Below, piece after piece: positions 56,777 to 64,000 of a stretch of 64,000 nucleotides of DNA. The notes beneath the pieces are model-generated. The model saw only the letters and a list, made by a program, of their open reading frames with translations. It did not search any database and had not been told where the DNA came from. Source of the DNA: Cryobacterium sp. PH29-G1 (GTDB lineage Bacteria; Actinomycetota; Actinomycetes; Actinomycetales; Microbacteriaceae). Both the position numbers and the translations under genes were made by a program. Where the stretch lies: NCBI RefSeq assembly GCF_030063365.1, contig NZ_JASISY010000015.1, forward strand, positions 1-64,000, in the 5' to 3' direction. Every line of letters begins with the position of its first letter. Positions within the stretch are counted from its first letter, which is position 1.

Positions 56777-57427
56777 CTAGAGCGCCGTCACAAACTCCTC
56801 GGGGTCGATCGACAGCCGCACGCCCGGCTTTGCATCCTCCGGAACACCACCGACATACAGCCAGCCGAGCAGCTCTTCGGTGTCGGCCAGGTCATGCAGG
56901 GTGCGCACCGCATCGCTCCGCACGAGCGGGCCGGTGCGCCACATCGCGCCCCAGCCGGCGTCGTCGAGCAGCAGGGTGAGCAGGTGCGCGACACCCGCCG
57001 CCGTGGCGTCCTGCTCCCAATCGGCCACCTTGAAGCTCACTCGACGCGCCGCGACGAGGGCAATCAGCAGCGGGGCACGCAACGGCTTGCCCGCGAGCTT
57101 GGTGGCCTCGTCGCCGACACAAGCGGATGCCGCCACAAACGCCGCCCCCAACTGCTCCCGGGCCGCGCCGCGCAGTTCGAGCAGCCGCCAGGGCCGCAAT
57201 GCACCGTGATCGGCCACTCGCGCCGCGGCGGCCACGAGGGGAAGTAGTTCGGCGCGGGTGGGCGCGACCATGGTCACCTTGGAGTAGCTGCGCCGCTGCT
57301 GCACTGCCGCCAGAACCGGGCTGGGCGCGGTGGTCGAGCTGGGTGCGACCACATCGTGGCCCGCCGGTGCGGACGCGACAAGCTCGACCGACGGATCTGG
57401 CGCGACCAGCGGGCGTGACTCGACCAT
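56777..57427 (-). CDS. Nitroreductase-family protein
   Basis: A 216-residue protein. An extended N-terminus (about 1-35) precedes the FMN-binding start VQQRRSYSKV. VADHGALRPWRLLEL and AGVAHLLTLLLDDAGWGAMWRTG match the nitroreductase fold, ending with LLGWLYVGGVPED. Members reduce nitro compounds or quinones with NAD(P)H. It starts one base after the msrB stop, so the two form an operon and may share a role in oxidative stress. Confidence 0.88.
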   Translation of the reverse strand: MVESRPLVAPDPSVELVASAPAGHDVVAPSSTTAPSPVLAAVQQRRSYSKVTMVAPTRAELLPLVAAAARVADHGALRPWRLLELRGAAREQLGAAFVAASACVGDEATKLAGKPLRAPLLIALVAARRVSFKVADWEQDATAAGVAHLLTLLLDDAGWGAMWRTGPLVRSDAVRTLHDLADTEELLGWLYVGGVPEDAKPGVRLSIDPEEFVTAL

Positions 57428-57829
57428 CTACTCGGCGGGCGTGAAGTTGAGCGAGATGGAGTTCATGCAGTACCGGTCCCCGGTCGGGGTTCCGAACCCG
57501 TCGGGAAAAACGTGCCCGAGGTGCGAGCCACAGTTCGCGCAGCGCACCTCGGTGCGCACGCTGCCGAGCGAGCGGTCTTCGAGCAGCTCGACCGCTTCGG
57601 GCCGTACCGACTCGTAGAAACTGGGCCAGCCGCAGCCGGAATCAAACTTGGTTCCACTCTGAAATAGCTCCGCGTTGCAGGCGCCACAGGTGTAAACGCC
57701 GGCCCGACCCTCATCGAGCAACTCGCCGGTTCCTGGGCGTTCGGTGCCGGCCTCGCGCAGCACCGCGAATTTCTCGGGGCCGAGCTCGGAGCGCCACTCG
57801 CTGCTTGACTTGTTGATTGCATAGTCCAT
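57428..57829 (-). CDS. msrB: Peptide-methionine (R)-S-oxide reductase
   Basis: A 133-residue repair enzyme for oxidised methionine. Zinc cysteines are in CGACNAELF and CANCGSHLGHVFPDG, GCGWPSFYE forms part of the pocket, and the catalytic Cys is in RYCMNSISLNF. All expected residues are present and the length is typical. It is the first gene of a two-gene operon with the nitroreductase. Confidence 0.97.
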   Translation of the reverse strand: MDYAINKSSSEWRSELGPEKFAVLREAGTERPGTGELLDEGRAGVYTCGACNAELFQSGTKFDSGCGWPSFYESVRPEAVELLEDRSLGSVRTEVRCANCGSHLGHVFPDGFGTPTGDRYCMNSISLNFTPAE

Positions 57830-58058
57830 GGTGGATATCCCTTCGTTCCGGCCGTCCGGGTCACCGAACAGCGTCTACCCAGCCTAAACTCGCCCGCCCA
57901 CACGTGCATTCCGCACCCGAGGGTTTCGCAGCGTTTACACGGCACGCGCGAGTCGGCCACTGCGCCGACGCCGGGCGTGCCGGGGCAACATACAGCCGCC
58001 CACAAATAGGATTGGCCCAACGGAGTAGCCGTTGCAACTGTCTCGGGGGAGAAACATT

Positions 58059-58355
58059 ATGAGCGAGGAACTACCAAACACGACGCCACCCGCCGAGGTT
58101 CCGGCGCAGCTGAGTGAGCGTGATGAAGCCGTGCTCTCCTTCGAACGACAGTGGTGGCGGCACGTTGGCGCCAAGGAGGAGGCCATTCGCGACACCTTCG
58201 GCCTGTCCGCTGCCCGGTACTATCAATTGTTGGGAGCTCTGGTCGATTCACCGCTGGCGCTGGCTTTTGACCCCATGCTCGTGAAACGGTTGCAGCGGAT
58301 GCGTTCCGCCCGTGCCGAGGCGCGCGCGACTCGTTCGCTGCTCAACCACGACTAG
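58059..58355 (+). CDS. DUF3263 small protein
   Basis: A 98-residue protein. The conserved core is LSERDEAVLSFERQWWRHVGAKEEAIRDTFGLSAARYYQLL, a helix-turn-helix-like block typical of DUF3263. The ATG at 58059 is preceded by GGGGAGA; an earlier frame extension is ignored. The gene order DUF3263 then LytR_C is the same as Rv0430-Rv0431 in M. tuberculosis. It may bind DNA; function unproven. Confidence 0.9.
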   Translation: MSEELPNTTPPAEVPAQLSERDEAVLSFERQWWRHVGAKEEAIRDTFGLSAARYYQLLGALVDSPLALAFDPMLVKRLQRMRSARAEARATRSLLNHD

Positions 58356-58435
58356 CCCGAACCGTTTTCCGCCAGCACACCGACCACGGCCGCAACTCGA
58401 TTCGGCCCGGCCGACCAACCAAGGATCCAACCAAC

Positions 58436-58999
58436 ATGGCGCGAAAATTTGCGAAAGACCGTTTCGATACTCACGCCCACGCTCTGGACCGCGTCGGTGC
58501 GCACCGGGCACCGGGTAAGAAAGGTCGCCACTGGGTCGCGTTCTGGTGGGCGCTTGGCGCCACGGTGCTGCTGATCGTCGTGGGCGTCATCGGAATTTTC
58601 GCCATCAACAATCGGCTCGACTTTTCCAACATTCCCGGTCTCGCCTCGGCCAGTGCCACGCCAACGCCCACCGAGACCGTCATTCCCACCGCCGAACCCA
58701 CCGTTGACCCGGCGCTGTCGGTCAGCGTGCTGAACGGCTCGGAGAACAACGGTGTGGCAGCATCCGTCAGTGACACCCTCACGGCCGCCGGCTGGGACGT
58801 CGTTGACACCGGAAACGCGAGTGTCAATACGGAACCGACCACCGTGATCTACTACGCCGAGGCGACCACGGAAGGCGCCGCGCGGGGCCTCGCCGCCTCG
58901 CTGCCGGGATCGAAGATCGTCATCTCCACCAATTTTGTCGATTCGGGAGCCGACCTGACCGTGGTCGTTGGCAACGACTACGTCGCACCAGCGGGCTGA
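58436..58999 (+). CDS. LytR_C-domain membrane protein (VirR-like)
   Basis: A 187-residue protein. A basic N-terminus, a membrane helix (WWALGATVLLIVVGVIGIFAI, about 38-58) and a Thr/Pro linker precede a LytR_C domain (LSVSVLNGSENNGVAASVSDTLTAAGWDVVDT). It should sit in the membrane with the domain outside, near the wall. The mycobacterial counterpart VirR affects envelope integrity. It is probably co-transcribed with the DUF3263 gene. Confidence 0.88.
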   Translation: MARKFAKDRFDTHAHALDRVGAHRAPGKKGRHWVAFWWALGATVLLIVVGVIGIFAINNRLDFSNIPGLASASATPTPTETVIPTAEPTVDPALSVSVLNGSENNGVAASVSDTLTAAGWDVVDTGNASVNTEPTTVIYYAEATTEGAARGLAASLPGSKIVISTNFVDSGADLTVVVGNDYVAPAG

Positions 59000-59286
59000 C
59001 GACGCGGGCTAGAACACTCCGCGACTTAGTGGGCATTGTTCCATTCGTCAAGCCCTTTCCTTTCGCTGTGGCTTCAGTAATATCTGGTCTTGGTCACACA
59101 TTTTGTTCGGGCAATACCCGCCCGGATCAGGAACGCTCGCCCAAGGTAACTTGCACTATCAGGTAACTTGCAACAGACGACTTGCTCTCGGGGATTTGCT
59201 GCTCGCACAGAATGTACGCAGTCTCTGCGGCAGGGCCCGGAACAGCCAATGGGCCGTTGCCGTCGAAATTGAGCAAGGAGTAACAC
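59000..59286 (+). promoter_or_regulatory. Promoter and probable long leader of the cold-shock gene
   Basis: A 287-base gap upstream of the cold-shock gene. A repeated segment (caaggtaacttgca / tcaggtaacttgca, near 59140-59170) and an AAGGAG site at 59274-59279 are seen. Long structured leaders are usual for cold-shock genes; the exact transcript start cannot be read. Confidence 0.4.
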
Positions 59287-59490
59287 ATGGCGAACGGAAC
59301 CGTAAAGTGGTTCAACGCTGAAAAGGGTTTCGGCTTCATCACTGTCGATGGGGGAGGCCAAGACGTTTTCGTCCACTACTCGGCCATTGACATGACCGGT
59401 TACAAGGTTCTCGAAGAAGGCCAGCAGGTTGTCTTCGAGGTCGGTGCCGGAGCGAAAGGCCCCCAGGCCGAGTCGGTTCGACCCGCCTGA
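59287..59490 (+). CDS. cspA: Cold-shock protein
   Basis: A 67-residue single OB-fold RNA chaperone. RNP1 is KGFGFI and RNP2 is VFVHYS, within [15 protein letters not shown] and [11 protein letters not shown]. The length is standard for actinobacterial CspA. A strong terminator follows 33 bases after the stop. Confidence 0.97.
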   Translation: MANGTVKWFNAEKGFGFITVDGGGQDVFVHYSAIDMTGYKVLEEGQQVVFEVGAGAKGPQAESVRPA

Positions 59491-59522
59491 CCCACCCCAC
59501 ATTCGGGGTCGGTCCCCCACCT

Positions 59523-59550
59523 AACGCCGCCCGCTGCAACGGGCGGCGTT
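59523..59550 (+). terminator. Terminator after the cold-shock gene
   Basis: aacgccgcccg, loop ctgcaa, cgggcggcgtt: an 11-bp stem, with gttt a few bases further. Confidence 0.88.
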
Positions 59551-59561
59551 AGTGTTTACCG

Positions 59562-60617
59562 GTGATCAAGAAAAAAACAGCCAGCACCGCTCGACCCGTC
59601 AAGAGTGCTGCACTGCTCGCCTTGGTCGTACCGGCACTGCTGCTGAGCGCGTGTTCCGGCAGTACTCCCGGGCCCTCCGCCTCGCCCAGCGGAACCGCCT
59701 GGAACTCGGACTATGTCGACCCTGCCGCCACCCAGATCGCACCGCTGACCGGGATGACCGTCGCTGGGGACTCGGCGGCCAGCCCGTCGCTGGCGGCCAA
59801 GATCGACAATCATATTGCCGCCCGTCCGCAGATCGGGATCGATCGCACCGACCTGGTCTTTGAAGAGCTGGTTGAGGGTGGAATCACGCGGTATGTCGCG
59901 GTGTGGCAGTCCGACATTCCCGACCAGGTCGGGCCGGTGCGGTCTATCCGCCCGATGGATCCCGACATCATTGCCCCGTTCGGCGGCCTCGTCGCCTTCT
60001 CCGGGGGGCAGCAGCGCTTCGTTGATGCCATGAACGCCACCGGGCAGGTCAGCGCCATCTTCGACTACGATACGACCGGCTTGTTTTCCCGGTCCAGCGC
60101 CACCGCGGCCCCGCACAACGTGATTCTCGCGGCAACGGAATTCGTCAACCGCAACGCGTCCGTCGCCCCACCCACACAGCAGTATGCCTATGCGGCTACG
60201 CCCGCCGGGGCATCCGCTGCGGTCGATGGTGCCCCGATATCGGTGATCAACAACCGGTTCTCCACCTCGAGTGTTCGCAGCTGGACCTGGAACGCCGAGT
60301 CCGGCACCTATCTGCGCGCCCAGGACGGCGCTCCCGACCTGACGGCTGAGGGCACCCAGTTGGCTGCGACCAACGTTGCCGTGATGCGGGTGAACGTCAC
60401 GGTTGACCAAAGCATCCCCAAAACCGAGCTCATCGCCTCGGGTGACGCAACGGTTTCCAGCGGAGGTAAGACTCTTCCGGCCACCTGGAGCAAGGAGTCG
60501 CAGACGGCGCCGATCCGCCTCGTCGACGCCAACGGAGTGACAATTCGGCTGGCACCGGGCAATACCTGGTTTCAGTTCGTGCCCAATGGCACCGGCGCAA
60601 CCGATCTCGTTCCCTGA
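59562..60617 (+). CDS. DUF3048 (YerB-type) lipoprotein
   Basis: A 351-residue exported lipoprotein. The start is GTG; the signal is PVKSAALLALVVPALLLSAC. The DUF3048 body shows AAKIDNHIAARPQIGIDRTDLVFEELVEGGITRYVAVW, VGPVRSIRPMDPDIIAPFGGL and FDYDT...FSRSSATAAPHNV. The C-terminal half matches the second DUF3048 domain (NTWFQFVPNG). The role is unknown. Confidence 0.9.
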   Translation: MIKKKTASTARPVKSAALLALVVPALLLSACSGSTPGPSASPSGTAWNSDYVDPAATQIAPLTGMTVAGDSAASPSLAAKIDNHIAARPQIGIDRTDLVFEELVEGGITRYVAVWQSDIPDQVGPVRSIRPMDPDIIAPFGGLVAFSGGQQRFVDAMNATGQVSAIFDYDTTGLFSRSSATAAPHNVILAATEFVNRNASVAPPTQQYAYAATPAGASAAVDGAPISVINNRFSTSSVRSWTWNAESGTYLRAQDGAPDLTAEGTQLAATNVAVMRVNVTVDQSIPKTELIASGDATVSSGGKTLPATWSKESQTAPIRLVDANGVTIRLAPGNTWFQFVPNGTGATDLVP

Positions 60618-60655
60618 CTGTCGGCAGAGAGCCGCCGATCAGCCCCGACGCTCGC

Positions 60656-60680
60656 TTGCACTCTCGACCCCAGAGTGCCA
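60656..60680. promoter_or_regulatory. Second, imperfect CIRCE-like site
   Basis: ttgcactc, nine bases, gagtgcca. The inner six bases on each side match CIRCE exactly and the N9 spacing is right. It lies 9 bases upstream of the perfect site. Confidence 0.7.
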
Positions 60681-60688
60681 GAATCGTT

Positions 60689-60715
60689 TTAGCACTCTCG
60701 TCACCTGAGTGCTAA
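60689..60715. promoter_or_regulatory. CIRCE operator (HrcA site)
   Basis: ttagcactc, nine bases (tcgtcacct), gagtgctaa: a perfect match to the CIRCE consensus. It lies 45 bases before groL. HrcA should repress groL here until heat shock. Confidence 0.96.
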
Positions 60716-62389
<1,674 letters not shown>

Positions 62390-62416
62390 GTCCCCGCCAG
62401 CTAGCACCTGCACCAC

Positions 62417-62453
62417 AAAGTGGGCGTCTCCCTCGGGAGGCGCCCACTTTTTT
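62417..62453 (+). terminator. Terminator after groL
   Basis: aaagtgggcg-t-ctccc pairs with gggag-gcgcccacttt (one bulge) and is followed by ttt. It lies 28 bases past the stop. Confidence 0.92.
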
Positions 62454-62542
62454 GTGTCCCACCACCGACGGTGAGTTGCGCGCCATTTTTTCGCGCGCAC
62501 ATCGGGTCGAACCTGTGCTGGCGTCAGCGAAGCGGATGCCGG

Positions 62543-62833
62543 TCAGCGGGCGAAGAGGCGGGTGTTGGCCTGCTCGGTCTCCGCGTACTGCTGCCCGGCC
62601 ATGGTGAGGGCCTGGTTGAGCACGGTGAGGCTCTCCTCCAGCTGCTGGTGCATGCCGCGCCACTCCGCGAACGCCCCCTGAAAGGCGGCCGAGGCCTGAC
62701 CGGTCCAGAACCCTTCGAGGCTGGTTAACTGGGCGTTGAGGTCGCCGACATCCGCCTGCACCCGCGCAATCGTGCCGCGGGCGGTGCTGGCGGTGCTCTG
62801 CACCGCGTCGCTGTCGACCTGGAAGCTCGTCAT
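62543..62833 (-). CDS. WXG100-family (ESAT-6-like) protein
   Basis: A 96-residue helical hairpin protein. The WxG turn is in LEGFWTGQASAAF (about 40-52), and a YxxxE secretion signal (YAETE) lies near the C-terminus. Such proteins are exported by type VII secretion. No Esx secretion gene is in the window. It is downstream of the histidine kinase on the same strand, 200 bases away. Confidence 0.9.
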   Translation of the reverse strand: MTSFQVDSDAVQSTASTARGTIARVQADVGDLNAQLTSLEGFWTGQASAAFQGAFAEWRGMHQQLEESLTVLNQALTMAGQQYAETEQANTRLFAR

Positions 62834-63033
62834 GGTGTGCCTTTCTGCTACGTAACAGTGTGGTTGGTGACTGTGAGCGTAGAAGGCGGGGGGTCGGCAT
62901 CCACCGGTTGGGCGCGCATCTGTGAGCGGATGCGGCTCACCCCCGCCGGTGCAGGACCGGCGAGCAACCCCGCAGCCCCGAGGTAACTCAGCGGCAGCCG
63001 TGCGGCGCTCGGCCAGGGCCTCGGGCAGCCGCC

Positions 63034-64000
63034 TTACGGGATGATGGGCTGCGCGTGCTGCGGCGCGCTGGGCGTTCCGGCGAGGGGGAGCGAGACGCGG
63101 AACGTGGCGCCGCCGCCCGGCGTCTCGACGACATCGACTGTGCCGTTGTGGCTGGCCACGATCGCCGCGACGATGGCCAGCCCGAGGCCGCTACCACCGG
63201 TTTCTCGGGCGCGAGACGAGTCGGCCCGCCAGAAGCGTTGAAAGATCTTCTCGCGAATCTGCGGCGGGATGCCTTCGCCGTGGTCGACCACGGCGATGGA
63301 TGCTCGTTGCGTGCGCGGGTCGACCATGACTTCGAGCTCGATCGGGCTCTCCGGTCCGGTGAAACGCATCGCGTTGCCCATTAGGTTGGTGATGACCTGA
63401 CGAATCTTGTTCTCCTCGGCCATGACGACCGGGGGCAGTTGTGGCTCGACCGGCAGCACGGTCAGCTCGCTGTCGGGCAGTACGGCCGTTCCGCGGCGGG
63501 GCTTGCGGGTGCGCAACCGGGCCAGAGTCGCTCCAGCGAAGGCAATGGCGCCGGTGGGTGTGCCCGTGCCCGACGGCCGAGTGATGGCGCCGGTCGTGAC
63601 GTCGGCCGCGCCCGTCTCGAGCGGCAGGATTTCTCCGGTGTCGCCGTCGAGTGGCGCGTCGTGCTCGAGATCGGCATCGAGCGGCCCGAAGAGTGGCGGG
63701 GGAGTGAGCACGGTGACCTTGCGGCCCGGGGAACTTGCCATGGCGTCGAGGGCGGCATCCCGGGCCAGGGGAACGAGGTCGACCGGTGTGAGGGCCAGCG
63801 GCTTGGTCTCGTCGAGACGGGCGAGTTCGAGCAGGTCTTCGACCAGCCCGCCCATGCGAATCGCCTCTTTCTCGATGCGTTCCATGGCCTGGGCGACATC
63901 TTCCGGTGTTTGCAGCGCGCCCATGCGGTAGAGCTCGGCGTAGCCGCGCACCGAGACGAGCGGGGTGCGCAGCTCATGGCTGGCATCGCCGACGAAGCGA
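63034..64000 (-). CDS. Sensor histidine kinase, C-terminal part (runs off window)
   Basis: The last ~322 residues of a kinase whose N-terminus lies past position 64000. The H-box RFVGDASHELRTPLVSVRGY reads to the edge. HisKA is followed by an unusually long Pro/Gly/Thr-rich stretch (about 90-100 residues), then the ATPase domain with N (NLMGNAMRF), G1 (DHGEGI), F (FQRFWRAD) and G2 (GGSGLGLAI) boxes. The response regulator is probably upstream, outside the window. Confidence 0.9.
   Translation of the reverse strand, partial: RFVGDASHELRTPLVSVRGYAELYRMGALQTPEDVAQAMERIEKEAIRMGGLVEDLLELARLDETKPLALTPVDLVPLARDAALDAMASSPGRKVTVLTPPPLFGPLDADLEHDAPLDGDTGEILPLETGAADVTTGAITRPSGTGTPTGAIAFAGATLARLRTRKPRRGTAVLPDSELTVLPVEPQLPPVVMAEENKIRQVITNLMGNAMRFTGPESPIELEVMVDPRTQRASIAVVDHGEGIPPQIREKIFQRFWRADSSRARETGGSGLGLAIVAAIVASHNGTVDVVETPGGGATFRVSLPLAGTPSAPQHAQPIIP

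Overview
The window is GC-rich, densely coding DNA from a Gram-positive actinobacterium, most likely Microbacteriaceae. Supporting signs are mycothiol synthase, CarD, a GlnR-type regulator, an actinobacterial Nudix/phosphatase fusion beside ppk, a WXG100 protein, two sortase-type surface proteins, many GTG starts and the recurring octamer gcggatgc. Several blocks match gene orders known from Mycobacterium: ppk-mutT1, glnR-mshD, gpm/phoU/senX3-regX3, carD-ispDF-cysS-rlmB and DUF3263-LytR_C.

Layout. 1-9.3 kb: a GIY-YIG protein, then a minus-strand operon for recovery of N-acetylmuramic acid (MurNAc) (binding protein, two permeases, nagZ, anmK, GlcNAc-kinase-like gene, murQ, RpiR regulator). 9.3-15.5 kb: an oxidoreductase remnant cut by a repeat, a two-component system, a YVTN propeller, an amidohydrolase, and repeats. 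15.5-23 kb: pstSCAB with a Pho box, the MutT1-like fusion and ppk. 23-28.3 kb: mshD, glnR, two small membrane proteins, a nitrobindin-like protein and ygfZ. 28.3-32.4 kb: an LPxTG surface protein and an unusual EamA-GAF fusion. 32.5-36.4 kb: gpmA, phoU and senX3-regX3. 36.4-41.7 kb: a lipoprotein, carD, ispDF, cysS and rlmB. 41.7-43 kb: an AbiEi-like gene bracketed by inverted copies of a GC-rich repeat. 43-46.7 kb: a DUF4032 protein, an MsiK-like ATPase and a DsbA-like protein. 46.8-53.5 kb: tRNA-Thr, a frameshifted MalT/LuxR regulator and a 1188-residue surface protein, possibly an island. 53.8-64 kb: an ABC-F protein, YdcZ-type exporter, nitroreductase, msrB, DUF3263, LytR_C, cold-shock protein, DUF3048 lipoprotein, groL with two CIRCE sites, WXG100 and a partial histidine kinase.

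How the genes work together. The MurNAc operon has importer permeases but no ATPase; the MsiK-like ATPase at 44.4-45.5 kb is a plausible energiser. PstSCAB, PhoU, SenX3-RegX3, Ppk and the Pho box form a phosphate uptake, sensing and storage set.

The most unusual content is non-coding. Two families stand out: a ~68-bp GC-rich element (cccgggcccgggcccg plus a covarying hairpin; six full and two partial copies, one core inside anmK) and a 96-bp element with terminal inverted repeats (two copies). Several conserved enzymes also carry simple-repeat insertions in loops or linkers. I saw no rRNA, CRISPR array, transposase or integrase.
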